Under the pieces are notes generated by a model. The model searched no databases, was not told the DNA's origin, and saw only the letters and a program-made list of their open reading frames with translations. The position numbers and the translations under genes were made by a program. Positions 1 to 11,165 of a DNA stretch of 64,000 bases are shown here, in pieces (position 1 is the stretch's first letter; the number at the start of each line of letters is the position of its first letter). The stretch is from Armillaria gallica (lineage: Eukaryota > Basidiomycota > Agaricomycetes > Agaricales > Physalacriaceae). The stretch spans positions 1,116,001 to 1,180,000 of the forward strand of contig JBANDB010000012.1 of the NCBI GenBank assembly GCA_037576215.1. The letters are read 5' to 3'.

Positions 1-1167
1 TCTCATCTTTGGTCAGCCCTCGCTCATCTTAACGACGATGCCAAGAAGAAGATGGACGACACGGAAATTGATTCCCAGCTGGCGTAAGCTGCTCTTCGGA
101 ACTCCGTGTCTCCTTCCCGTTTGGCTGATCGAAATCCTTAGGACGTTCGTGTTGGCTGGCCATGACACGACCGCAAACACTATGGCCTGGCTTCTCTATG
201 AGCTGAGTCTTCATCCTGAGGATCAAGCCAAGATACGTGGAGAGATTTCTCACGCGAAATTAAATGCCCCAGGAGCACTCACGTCTAACGACTACGATGC
301 AATGCTCTGGCTCAACGCTTGTATTAAAGTACGCCATTGTTGCATGATTAAAATGGGAATTTCCAAGTATTAATGCATGGATTATCACAGGAAACCCTCC
401 GCCTCTACCCTCTGGCGCATTGCCTGTTTCGAGAACCAGCCCAGGACGACGTCCTTCCCCTCGCCGAGCCTATCATCACTTCGGATGGCAAATTGTGCTC
501 ACAAATCCCTATTCCCAAGGGACAGATCGTCTTGGCTTCTATATATACCTACAATCGGTGTGTGGTTACTTTATTTTTCTGGACAAGAATCGCTCACAGG
601 GTCGGTACGTACTAGGCTTCCGTCAGTCTGGGGTGATGATGCCGAGAAGTGGAATCCCAATCGATTCCTCGATGGTCGGGATACCAAGCAAACCTCTCTT
701 GGAGTTTATGCGAATCTGTACGATCTTGTCCGTTTTGTGAATTTCTCTCACTGATGTTACCACTATCGCATGACAGGCTGACGTTCAGTAAGCAGTGACA
801 TTGTCTCGTCGATACCTATTGTTAATGACTTTACTATTCTAGGTGCTGGTATTCGTGGATGCATTGGGTAAGTCCCTTGAGCGCTGCGAGAGTTCATATC
901 TGACCTATAGCTGCCCTCATCCCCAGGTGGCGATTTGCGTACGTACAGATTGTCTCATTGCACCCTTCAACCTCTGACTGTTTCATAGTGTCATGGAGCT
1001 GCAATCGGTGGTCACAGAGCTTTTGAGTAATTTTGAATTCAGTATGCCCAAGGGAGTGTCTAGATTGCAGCATAGTCCCGCCGGTATCGCTTTGATACCC
1101 ATCGTTCCAGGCAAGGCAGAGGAAGGAGCACAAATCCCGTTGCTTGTAACCGCGCTTAACAAGTAGA
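1..1167 (+). CDS. cytochrome P450, 3' portion (5' end outside window)
   Basis: This is the C-terminal half of a microsomal-type cytochrome P450, a haem mono-oxygenase; substrate unknown. The reading starts in the segment before the I-helix (HLNDDAKKKMDD). It then shows the I-helix oxygen-binding motif AGHDTT near 160, the K-helix ETLRLYP (ExxR) near 390, the segment WNPNRFLD near 650 and the haem-ligand loop FSAGIRGCIG, split by introns around 790-870. The last exon reads VMELQSVVTELL and ends at TAG 1165-1167. Introns are short GT-AG, for example 84-142. It is a paralog of the other P450s in this window and lies directly upstream of the complete one at 2977. The N-terminal anchor and proline-rich hinge lie to the left of base 1. 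No break is seen in the visible exons. Family-level identity is sure; the CYP family number is not assigned. Confidence 0.88.
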
Positions 1168-2976
1168 TGGATGGATTTGGAAGCCGGAATAATTTGTGAG
1201 CTTTCGAGCTGAACTTTCAGGTACTTATATAAGTTTGTACGTTTCGCTGCTAGGTCGCCGTTGAGTTTGCTCCAGATGTTATAGGCCAGTGTATGAGGCA
1301 AAGTTCCAAAAATCAGTTTTCTGGTAGGCAGTGAAATTTTCAACGAAGATCACAGCCCCAAGATCCAAAGGATTCGAATTTCGAGAACATACTTTCAGTG
1401 ATTGCTTTCCTACAGATACTTCCCCTAGGCACCAAGAGCGAGTGTAAGTAGGTCACTACTCCGGTTTCAACACGGCACAGCGGCCCGCAGCGCCACATAA
1501 ATTTGATCGCCGTCCTTCAAACATTGCTACCGGAGGCGACCACTACGTAGCGCATCCATCATTCAGTATCAGCCTCTCACGATGGCCGCTATTTACTTAC
1601 CACCGATATTCTTTTACCCGACTTAACAATGTTTCAGCGTTGACGGTTGAACGTAGCCTACTTACCTACTGAGTCTGAGATTAGCTGAAACTATAGTACT
1701 GCGGGGTAATCCTTAGCAGCTATCTACTCCGAGTGTCAGGTCACCTCGAGAGCCATGCGAATCGTAACAAGGGTTAGAGGTACGAACATCATTTCTCCTT
1801 GTCTTTTTGCTGAGTTCTTATCTGCAGTCTACTGGTACCGTCACCAAAGACGGGCAGGTGCCTCGAAAACAGGAATCGACTAGCTTAAAAGACTTTTAGA
1901 AAGTTTCCATATCTTGAGACGAGGCTCAATGACAAGCAATAACTCTGTCATCTAGGCGTCTCTGCATGCTGCGCTCACATCACTATCCTGCATTTTTTCC
2001 ATGTCAGTACCTGCTCTAATCACTCAGTAATACTGCCGTCTTAAGTGCTCCTAGTGATAGATGACAATCGTATGCATTTATCTTCTCATTGTAGTCGTGG
2101 GTTGATTCCTTCTTTAGCACGCCATGTTCGATCTTCTAATTGGTTCCAGGCAGGGAGAAAGGAATTCAATTTATAACACACACGTCAAGAATAAACGGAT
2201 GACAGCGAGCACGGGCCATGGAGCCATTTTGATTCGGGCTTCTCTCCGACCATCACCTCGCCGTTCTCAGGGCTTAACGTCAGTTCAATGAACATGTGCT
2301 CTTATACCCTGATAATTTGCTTACATCCACCTGATGTTGCGAACGATCCTCAACTTCAACAATTGCATGTTAATGTCTTGGAGAATCTCTTTTCTCGGGC
2401 TCTCCTTTGGCTCTCCCTGGATCGTTAATCGCATGGGCTGATAGTATCTCGGCGTTCTAGGCGGGGTAGATAAACCACAGCCGAGGCACCATGAGAGGGT
2501 CGAGGTCCCTGCTTATTCATGCTCGTCGCTGACAAAGTCTTAGACGCCAACGGCTTTAGTCGAGGCGCTCACGGGGCCACCGCTTGTGCGATAACCTTCA
2601 CATTTTGCATTGCGCTGGTGGTCCACGGGTCCTGTTATCTCCCCGGATCATGTAAACCTGAGTTACTTGACGCCATTTAGCAAACTTTAGACCCTCAGAA
2701 ACCCTGGGTGGGATTGTGTTACTCTGTATCTTCGATGCTTTGGTGTCTCATGACATCTCATTACTGGCCAATCATGCTCTTCGCAAGCGTTATTTTCCCG
2801 ATACGAACCATAAAATACTTCTTCCGCTGAAGAGCGTGGAATGTCTGGGCATAGAAGAATCCTATTACTTGAACCATGGAGCTCACATACGGTACCATAC
2901 ATATACCTTCAACTTGTACCTGTGTTGGTTACAAAGATATTCGGCTCGGTCCATCAACCCCCATACTTTCTCCTGT
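1168..2976. other. gene-free stretch, outer part of the left inverted-repeat arm
   Basis: No convincing coding region is seen on either strand. From 1285 onward the sequence recurs in inverted orientation up to 36946, so this is the upstream flank of the P450 gene that was copied with it. The last few hundred bases before 2977 should hold the P450 promoter, but I cannot point to a clear TATA or operator motif. Confidence 0.6.
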
Positions 2977-5337
2977 ATGCTGTCCATGTCGCATATCCTC
3001 GTTCTCTTTCTCCTGACCTCTATCCTGGCTGTCATCCGAATGCGGTCCAGGCGCAAGGCGGTGCGAAACGTCCGTGGTCCCCCATGCCCATCCCTTCTGC
3101 TGGGTTCGCTATCTCTGTAGCTGCTCCTCACTATCACTAACCCCATTCACCAGGACACGAATGGATGATCCACCAGCGGGAACATGTTGGCGGTCTGGAA
3201 ATGCAGTGGCTTAAAGAGTACGGAGCAGTGTACCGAATCGGCGGGTGCTTTGGGGTGAGTGTATCTAATCTTCAGTGAACTAAGCTTAACTTTTTGGTGC
3301 GATACAGCAAGACGTATTGGTGTTATGCGATCCAAGGGCCCTGCAATACGTTTTTCACACATCCGGATACCGATTCCCAAAGACAGCAGATGTTGGTCGA
3401 CAAGCGGATGCGTTTTTCGGTCCTGGGCTGACGACAGTCAATGGTGCAATGTCTACCTGGCCGAGTAGTATATATACATATTAATCTACCCCCAGGGACC
3501 GCGCACCAACGGCAGCGCAAAATCATGAATCCCGCATTTTCTGCATTTCAGCTTCGTCAAATTCTTCCTCTGTTCCAGACTTTTGCGTCCAGAGTAAGTC
3601 CTCGTCTCGGAATACTTGATGGTATTATCTGATTTACGCTCAACGGTAGCTGTCAGACAAAATCAAAAATGAAATCCGGGACAATACTGCAGGTCACGTG
3701 GTTGATGTCTTTCAATGGACAAGCAAAGTTGCGCTCGACATTATCGGTATAAGTAGGCTATCTCAATGACGGCATATTTGTATAGTTCGTGACTAAGTCC
3801 ACAGCTGCTTTCCGGTACCATTTCTATGCTCTCGAAGGCGAAGAGAGTGCATCAGAGCTCCGGGATGCACTTCGCGATATATTGTATGTACCACGCTTAA
3901 ATCATGCTTCTGATCTGAAGTCGATATTTTAGCAGTAATTCTCACGCGACTCTGTCGCGCATGGAGCTTCTATACTCTGCTCTTTGGCGCATGCTCCCCA
4001 GATTGGTCTTGAAGATACTTGACCTGGTACCAGCGAGAGATGTAATCCGGCCACTGCGGTTCAAGAACTCTTCGCGAAGAATCTCCCGCGGGATTTTCCA
4101 GAAGCAAGTGGATGTGGTTGCAAACGACATGAATACAACTGAGAGGGACATTGTGAATGTCCTTGGTTTGTGATTTTCTTTGCCCTTCTACGCTGCCCCT
4201 GTTGAAATTTCGTGCCTGGTAGCGCTATCTTATCTTACGGAAGATCCCAGTAAACGAATGAGCGAGGAGGAAATTTATTCTCAACTATCGTGAGTTAGGT
4301 TAGCGCTCTTGCTATGAATTCCCGAATAATTGACAATAAAAAGCACGTTCACTCTCGCTGGGCATGACACTACTGCGACAACCACAGCCTGGCTCCTATA
4401 CGAGCTCAGCCGTCATCCACACATCCAGGCACAAATCCGCGAAGAGATCTTACAGACGCGAGAATGCTGTCAAGGCGATCTCACTTCGAGCGATTACGAC
4501 TCCATGCCTCTGCTTAATGCTGTGATCAAAGTCAGTACCAATTCCAATTTGCTATGATTCAAATCAATTGTAATTCTGCAGGAAACTCTTCGTGTTCACC
4601 CTTTCGTTACTACCCTCATACGAGTTGCTACTCAAGACGACGTTATACCTCTCTCTGAACCTATTACCACAGTAGATGGAACTATCGTGTCGGATATCCC
4701 GATTCCGAAGGGGCAGGTCATCGTAGCATCACTGTACACTTACAATCGGTATGAGTTATCGCTGTGCGATTTCTCCATTTGACATTCGAGGTTGCAGGCT
4801 GCCAAGCATATGGGGACACGATGCGGATGTTTGGAACCCTGATAGGTTTCTACGTCCTCCACGGACCAAACAGACGTCCTTGGGTGTGTATGCGAATTTG
4901 TGAGGACCCTGTTATACTTGCACTGCTTGACCTCATCATCCGTTCCACAGGATGTCATTCAGTAAGTAGTCTGACGGTGCTCCAAAAGCTCCCCAATGAC
5001 CAGTCTTATTGCCTAGGTGCGGGAATTCGTGCATGCATTGGGTACGTCTTAATGCTTCGCAGTATGAAACTTGGGACTAAACAGTTCAACATCCTAGGTG
5101 GAGGTTCGCGTAAGTGATGTTTGTATCGCTCCGTGTAGTCGCTTATTCGCGCGCAGGATTATGGAGATGCAGGTCCTGATCACAGAGCTTCTGGGCAAGT
5201 TTGAATTTAGCCCATCCGAAGAAGGATTAGAGCTTCTACACCTTCGGGCACCGCAGATTCTTATACCGGCCGTAAAGGGAAGGATCCATGAAGGGGAGCA
5301 GGTTCCGTTGAGCGTAGCCCTCTTGAGTAAGGAGTGA
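2977..5337 (+). CDS. cytochrome P450 (complete, about 15 exons)
   Basis: This is a complete microsomal-type P450 of unknown substrate. The ATG at 2977 opens a hydrophobic anchor (SHILVLFLLTSILAVI), a basic stretch and the hinge GPPCPSLLLG. Intron 1 (3104-3153) leads into GHEWMIHQRE. Later landmarks are HQRQRKIMNPAF (C-helix region, near 3500), AGHDTT (near 4365), ETLRVHPF (ExxR, near 4590), WNPDRFLR (near 4830) and FSAGIRACIG with the haem Cys. The haem loop is built from three micro-exons: 4951-4961, 5017-5041 and 5098-5109. The stop is at 5335-5337. The hinge reads GPPCPS where the inverted copy and the 15.8-kb paralog read GPPRPS, so an Arg-to-Cys change may weaken this copy. No frameshift or stop is seen. 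The inverted copy is at 32959-35318. Confidence 0.9.
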
Positions 5338-5595
5338 CGAGACATTTCGAACGCTTAGTCGGTATGTAAACCCGTAGTATTGGTTATCTAGGATATCGTT
5401 CCGAAAGTTGATGAGATACTCATGTTGTAATTCTGGATAATGAATCATGTACAGATAGACCAGCTCCCTTTAACTGAAAATGGGCTGTAAATCTCGCGCG
5501 CCATCAGATCCCTACAAAGAAGGTAAGAAAATATCCTCGAAACGCAGAACTCGTCTGGCTCACCTAGACTGGACGGGCCTAGACACTTGACTACC
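5338..5595. other. intergenic spacer between convergent genes
   Basis: This short spacer separates the 3' ends of the P450 (plus) and the F-box remnant (minus). It should hold both polyadenylation signals. It is conserved in the inverted copy at 32702-32958. No separate gene is seen. Confidence 0.5.
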
Positions 5596-6394
5596 TCACA
5601 CGATTATCTTTGACCCGTCATAGCTCTTCGCACATAGCGAAATGCCGAGTCCTTCCTCCTTCAGCCCTTTCAGCCGCGCGACGTCAGCCGAAGACAACGA
5701 CACAGGTAAATCCACATCGATATGGACAGTCTTCAAAAACGAGCTCTTCCACCTCGCAGCCACCGCATCAACGAACACCGCGTCCACGAACTTGGCTGCC
5801 GTCTCGTCCATATCTCCAACACGTATGAAGTGGCGGAGGAATATGAGCGTCCTAAGATGTGGCATCAAGCCGCCATGTGCGATAATGGACCTGAGGCAAA
5901 CGTCGTCTGTTCGTCTCCACTGAAAGAACTCAAGGCTCAATGACGCGAGTTTGGGGGAGCGTTCGAGGATGCCGGAAAGATGATGGTTTAGAGGAGTTTC
6001 CAGAAGCCGGAGGGATGAGAGGGAACAGTGAGAATGGGATACAAGGTCGTGGAGAGCCTGGAGTCTGTCTGATTGAGGTGGGAATCCTGTGGGTGGGCGT
6101 GCGAGGGTGACAACTGTCAGGGCTGGCAGTGAAAGGCTGCCAAGCAGGCATGAATCACAGATGTTGATTGTAGTGAGATGCTCGTGTCGTATTCGGGGTG
6201 TGATTCGGGACGGTAATGCATCGGAATTATGAAAGGTTTGGAGGTCGGGTGCAGATCGTATGATATTGAGGCTTGATGGATGGGATGGATGTCGAGGATC
6301 AGGGATCCGGCGATCAATGAAGTTGATCAACTTGGAGGCTGGGAAAACGATTTGTGTTTTTTGATTAAACTGCCAGTCGATCGTCAGGTCCGTT

Positions 6395-7699
6395 TACGGT
6401 CGGCGGGACGACTCCGGTTGATTTTGCACAATGACGCAGGGTCATGCCACCATCCACGTATGGCGCCGCCACATCGGTCCGTGTGTTCCCCCAATTTCGG
6501 ACCCCGCAAAGGTGACTTTAACCTACTGCCCAATTTCCGTAGCGTCCTTGTAGCGTTCTCGAAGGCCCGATACTCGTCGTCGACTTGGACAGCAACAATG
6601 AACTCTTGGGAATGACATCCACCTGCTCACCAGTACACAGTCATGGATCTCAACAGGGATTGCAGGATGCATCCAGACTTCTTACGATTAATAACAGCCT
6701 GATTCCTTCTGGCGTACAACCCATCGGGTTTGCTGACATGGACGGCAGCGGGACCCTATTCCGTTCATCCGTATCAATATTAGAAGAGTTACCAAACGCG
6801 TCTGTTCTGCAGCTCCAGACTCTGCGAACCAGACACGTTATACTAGGGTCTGTTTGGCAACCTCGAAGTCGCCCATTAATTTCTTTGTGTAGATCACTTG
6901 TTTCTAGCAGTGATCCATGCGCGAAAGAGAGCTCTGATTTCTATGGTCCGATATTTCTCAGCACGGCGTGTAGAAGTCAAAAATATGGTCGAGCGTGCAA
7001 ATGAACATCGTCTTGATGCATGGAGTATTCGAATGTTTGGGCATGCGGAACATGAATGAGTTGAGGATATTACCCAGGCTCGTGTTAATGAGGCGGTCAG
7101 CAGTACACAATGTATAATTATAGATCATGCTGGAGTTGCAATACTCTCATATGCTCAAATGCCTTGTCACGACATGTCCGAGAACCACATAAACGGCCAA
7201 GAGAAGACATAGATGCGAATAACGAGCACTCAGCTCCACTCAGAAGTCTATAGTACATAAAGATTAGGGCGCACCAATCAGGTATAGGTCGGAGAAGGCA
7301 ATATCCATTCAATCCTTGACCTTACACGCAGACTTCCGAGGGATCAGGAAGATGGCTCTCCACCCACAGCAACAACTGATGCCTCCGCTTGCATGAACGG
7401 TGTATTGGAAGGTGCTGAAGTGTTGCCGTTAGGAACAACCACGTCGAACAAGCAGCAACGAAATGCAAGACTTCAGAATGTCATGGGAGGAACAGCACGG
7501 CAACATGGAAGGACAAGAGTAGTCATCGTGTGGGAATATGCTGTCCAGATATCGTGGGACACCATACTACTCAGTCTACTCCGCTGAGACTAGGTGCAGG
7601 ACAGGGAAGTGGTGGGAGGACTAGACGAAAGCCAAGAATGTCATGTGGCACGATTGTCATCATTGTCAAAAATGAACCGGAGTCGTCCCGCCGACGGTA
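6395..7699. mobile_element. non-autonomous TIR DNA transposon, 1.3 kb
   Basis: Both ends carry matching terminal inverted repeats of about 40 bp, beginning TACGGTCGGCGGGACGAC on the left and TACCGTCGGCGGGACGAC read inward from the right, followed by a shared ACTCCGGTT. The element is flanked by a perfect 7-bp direct repeat GTCCGTT at 6388-6394 and 7700-7706, inside the F-box coding sequence. No transposase is visible. The interior holds what looks like a host-gene fragment (separate entry). The 7-bp target size does not clearly fix the superfamily; hAT (8 bp) and MULE (around 9 bp) are near but not matched. Confidence 0.85.
6556..6800 (+). pseudogene. possible captured FG-GAP-type gene fragment inside the transposon
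   Basis: An open stretch on the plus strand reads PILVVDLDSNNELLGM and later PIGFADMDGSGT. Short D-x-D-x-x-G-type loops after ADMDG are typical of FG-GAP/VCBS beta-propeller repeats, as in fungal ITFG1/TIP-like membrane proteins. The fragment has no start, no other repeats and no continuation, and it lies entirely within the TIR element. I infer a transduplicated exon rather than a working gene. The match is from motif memory only, so the family call is tentative. Confidence 0.35.
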
Positions 7700-8443
7700 G
7701 TCCGTTAGACGTGGCGAGATTTCAAAACCGTCGATGAGGTCGACGTCGGGATACGAGGAGGAAAAATATAGGCGGCAAAGATTTGGAAGGCGACCGCGGA
7801 TCTGGGAAAGCATGGGTACAAGGTCGGAAACGAGGCTGAGATCAGCTACGGTCCAGTGTTTAGAATGTGCAAGGAGTATTTGGAAGAGTGCCTTGAACTT
7901 CTCATCCTCTTCTGAGGTGGTACGCTTTGCGATAGAGCGAAACACAAAGTGGAGAACATTTTGACAACGTTTCACGATAGCTCTAAGCATGGAGCAGGGG
8001 TCTTTTCTGTGTACGGAACGATGGCTAACAATAAAGTTGGTCCAAAGTTCAGGGCAAGAAAGGGTGGCCGCGCGCCATGTTTTACAGACATGCGAAACTA
8101 CCCAAGGACTTCCCTTCATACGATGAGCATGGTAAGACTGTGAATTTCTCGTCCATGTGAAAATTTCCATCAAAATCTCCGGGGGGAGGCGACGAACTGG
8201 GGCTAAAACGCGTTCGTATACAGCTAAAGCCTCCTCCATGCTCTTCTTTTCAGCGTCGAGACGCGTCAAGTACTTGACAAGTTTTCCCCTGACATTTCGT
8301 GCTTGGTGAAAATCGTCGCCAGAGGGAGAGCTGCCTGTGTACATGAACGACTGCATCAAAGGAACATTTATTTGGGGTTTGTCTTTAGAGCAGGAGAAGC
8401 CACACTTGGAGCAAATACAGATGCTAAGCGATTCCTGCAGCAT

Positions 8444-9211
8444 CTAAAATGTGATTTAGCTTCTCAAAGCGGCAGAGAGCAGAAGTGATACTATTTTCCT
8501 ACCTCAGCGTGTTTTTAGCGCTTGAATAATGGAGAACCCTGGAAAAAGACAGTTGTCAGCAGTCGATACGTGGTGGCCGCAGCAGGAGTGTCGGAAAAGT
8601 CGCAATCACAGCTCCGCAATCATGCGATGGTTGTGGCGTGAGGCGGGCCGGTAATACCGGTAAATGCCGAGCCGGATCACCGAGTTCTGTTTTCGCAGGG
8701 TGTTGCCACTAACACAGCTGGGGGGCGACTATTTGTGGATGGTCAAAATCAAATCAAAATCCGAGATACCGATTTTGGGCGAGGCAAAATCCTTCGATAT
8801 TTCCTTATTAGGTAATTCCCCGGATTTTGACTGTGGCAAAATCCGACATTTCGCACTTTGATTCTATTTTGACTCGTCCAAAATAGTCGCCGCCCAGCTG
8901 TGTAAGTATCTGGTATGAAAAGTCATACATTATGCTCTACTTTCTCTTATTGTTGTCTACACTAATTATCGACATCAGCTAAGGATCATGGGCCTGATGC
9001 AGATAGCCAGTGTTAGCCTCAAATTTTTATGGTGCTCCATATTAGGTGGTGCAAAGTTTTGCGTATGATATCTCGGTTTCAATGCAACGTCCAGATGCCC
9101 GGCGAATTTAAATACATGCCCCATAGTGTTTTCACGTCTTCCGGCTCCTCCCAAGTGTCCGTATAGTAGTATCTATTATTACCGTGTCCGTCCTCTACAA
9201 AACACCCGATC
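8444..9211. other. intergenic region with one MITE
   Basis: Apart from the 190-bp MITE at 8713-8902 nothing coding is seen. The part next to 8443 is the upstream flank of the F-box gene; the part next to 9212 is the 3' flank of the minus-strand MFS pseudogene. Confidence 0.5.
8713..8902. mobile_element. Harbinger-like MITE, 190 bp
   Basis: The terminal inverted repeats begin CACAGCTGGG and stay alike for about 45 bp (both continue GGCGACTATTT, then GTCAAAAT). They are flanked by the 3-bp direct repeat TAA (8710-8712 and 8903-8905). A TWA target and short internal sequence with no ORF fit a PIF/Harbinger-derived MITE. The interior is rich in AAAATCCGA-type motifs on both strands. Confidence 0.8.
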
Positions 9212-11165
9212 TTAGGTATCTGCTGCCGTGGAGAATCCTATGTCCACCCAGCCTCTCATCTCCTTCCCATATCGTACGGCCAGCCACAACAAACTGTCAT
9301 ATATCAATGTCAGTCGGCTAGCAGGGAAATCAGGATTTATTTGGCTCACACAAAAGCCGACCAGCCAATCAACGATATGATACCGTCGGTAATGGCAACA
9401 CCATAGAGCTTGATCAATGGCAACACGAAGGCGACAGCTATAGAAAGTATCATTGCTCCTGGAAAATAACAGTCAGCTAGCGGGCACATGCCAGTCAGAA
9501 TTATACGTTGAAGCAGCCATGACCTCTGCACTGCGCGAATGCATGATATCCACCATATATGCAGAAAGAGGTTGTTAGCACCGTATTCACCCCTACACCA
9601 TTGATGAAGAAACGAATAAGGTTCAGCACGAGGCCGATCTTGCCGTCGACGTATTGCGTGATAATCCCCGAGAGGAGGACGGGGAGCGGGACAAGGATGA
9701 GGGCACCTACGAGGGCAGCCTTCAGTCGCTCTTCTGGACGCCAGGAGTCAATACCTTATTTCTTACGAGAGGCAATAACTACATGGTCGGAGAGACGTCC
9801 TGCTAATGGCGCTCCGACTAGAGGGTGAAAGCTTCAGTGAGAGAAAGGACAGAAGGAAAGGGATCGTTACTGATGTTGCCTATTCCTCCTGGTAGAAAGC
9901 AGGCTCCTATGATGAATTCGTTGGTGATGTTGTACTTGGCGCCCTATGAGAAGTGAGTGTCGACCAAGTATGGAAAGTCAGGCGGGCGTACGATAGTATA
10001 CGCGATGGGTACGAACAATGCTGGGAAAATGTGATAAGGAAATATAAAAAAGAGAAATCTCCAAAGCGCACCATAATATGCTATCAAGACTGCTGCGCCA
10101 ACAAATGTCTAGATGTGTCAAGAAGTAAGTATTAGAGTACAAGATAACAAAGAACTATCCTACCATTAGCAGCAAAAGGGGACTACGTAGCAGAGCCAGA
10201 GGCGCGAGGGGATTCAGCCAAACCCATGTCCAACGTGTTGGCGTGCGATCTAAGTCTTCATGCATCTTGTCGATCCCCCGAGTTCCCGGGTGGCTTGTTT
10301 CTGGAAGGAAAGTAACATCAAGACGAACGCGGCAAATCCGGCGAAAGCTAAGGTGGCCTGTGTCCATCGCCACGACGCGTAGTGGGCTCCCCATCCTGAA
10401 ACGAAGTAAATTATGAAATACCTGACTGAACATAAGATATCGTGCCTACCTCCTGCTAGAGGAGCGAATGCTGGACCAAGCAAAGTCGCCTGAAAGCTAT
10501 ATTAAAAGATCATGCAGAGTTGGAAGAAGTGATACGTACCTCGAAGAATATACCCATTGCTGATCCGCGTTCCGTTACCTTGTAGATGTCACCGATGACT
10601 GCCGCCCCACAGCCATCCCGCCAGAGGTCCCAAACGCTTGGATAAACCGCCAGACCATCATCTCCGGGACATTACGTGACAGAGCGACACCGATGGAACC
10701 CAGAGTCAAAAATGGAATACCGGCAAGATATATCAGTCTTCGTCCATCTACAGCATTTCCTTCAGCATTTGTTACTCGAGGCATGCTGCACTTACAGAAA
10801 CCGCTGTACGTCGCAGAAGTCATACCACCTAATGAAGCAGCGAACATTGATAGGCTGACGGCAAAGTTATGACAGTGTGTGACGACAAGATAAGATTCTG
10901 AAGCATCTTTGGTACCTAATTGTTGATCCTGTCGAGTTCAAATCATGCGCGATTGAGGTATGGCGGGTATAAAAGTTCCCGACGTGAACACTAGTCACGA
11001 AATGGTCAGTCCACCTGCAAATTACTCAACTTGAACTCAACTTGGAACCAGCGCGCTCCATGACACGAGAGCCACGATAGTCCACTTCCTCGCGGGGGAA
11101 AATTGTTTATAGATTTCTTCATGCCGAGACACCTCGTCAAGGAGCGGCGTTGACTCAGAATTCAT
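9212..11165 (-). pseudogene. MFS drug:H+ antiporter-like transporter, frameshifted
   Basis: This is a homolog of the three MFS genes at 29.5, 39.1 and 43.7 kb. The ATG at 11165 gives MNSESTPLLDEVSRHEEIY, matching their MDPESTPLLNEVSRHEEIY. Blocks such as LTLGSIGVALSRNVPEMM, WGAHYASWRWTQ and ETSHPGTRGIDKM follow in order, and a C-terminal WVDIGFSTAADT with TAA at 9212-9214. One base is missing near 10600 (the AAVIGD segment shifts after GGMAVG) and another near 10310 (after FVLM). Two frameshifts in otherwise well-kept exons suggest a recent pseudogene or, less likely, assembly errors. It sits among P450s, whereas its homologs sit next to GH30 genes. Confidence 0.75.

Larger units (their letters stand above)
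1285..6068 (+). repeat. left arm of 4.7-kb inverted duplication
   Basis: This arm recurs in reverse complement at 32229-36946. The outer limit here is GCCAGTGTATGAGG at 1285; the inner limit is GGAGTCTGT ending at 6068. It contains a gene-free flank, a complete P450 and the 3' end of an F-box/LRR gene. By eye the arms differ by scattered substitutions and small indels. The left arm sits in native context: the F-box gene continues past the boundary here but not at the right copy. I therefore infer that this is the donor. Confidence 0.9.
5596..8443 (-). pseudogene. F-box/LRR protein gene interrupted by a DNA transposon
   Basis: F-box proteins recruit substrates to SCF ubiquitin ligases; agaric genomes carry large families of them. 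The N-terminal half starts at ATG 8443. It has a coiled-coil stretch (LDAEKKSMEEALAVYERVL), then the F-box-like core LPPEILMEIF and VVSHVCKTWRAATLSCPELW, and runs to EISPRLTD at about 7707. The C-terminal LRR-like half resumes with LTIDWQFNQKTQIVFP below 6388 and ends at 5596. Between them lies a TIR element (6395-7699) with a 7-bp target duplication; removing it rejoins the frame as PRLTD-LTIDW. The layout matches the intact paralog at 27290-28975. The C-terminal part (to 6068) is also in the inverted duplication. The element breaks the reading frame, so the gene is probably dead unless the insert is spliced out. Confidence 0.82.

Noticed and set aside
894..1343. 149-codon minus-strand frame overlapping the end of the first P450
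   Set aside because: It is antisense to well-supported P450 exons (haem loop and last exon), has no motif and crosses their introns.
5610..5943. Plus-strand frames over the F-box 3' end (and mirror frames at 32354-32687)
   Set aside because: They are the antisense of the conserved LRR frame; they appear in both arms only because the arms are duplicates.
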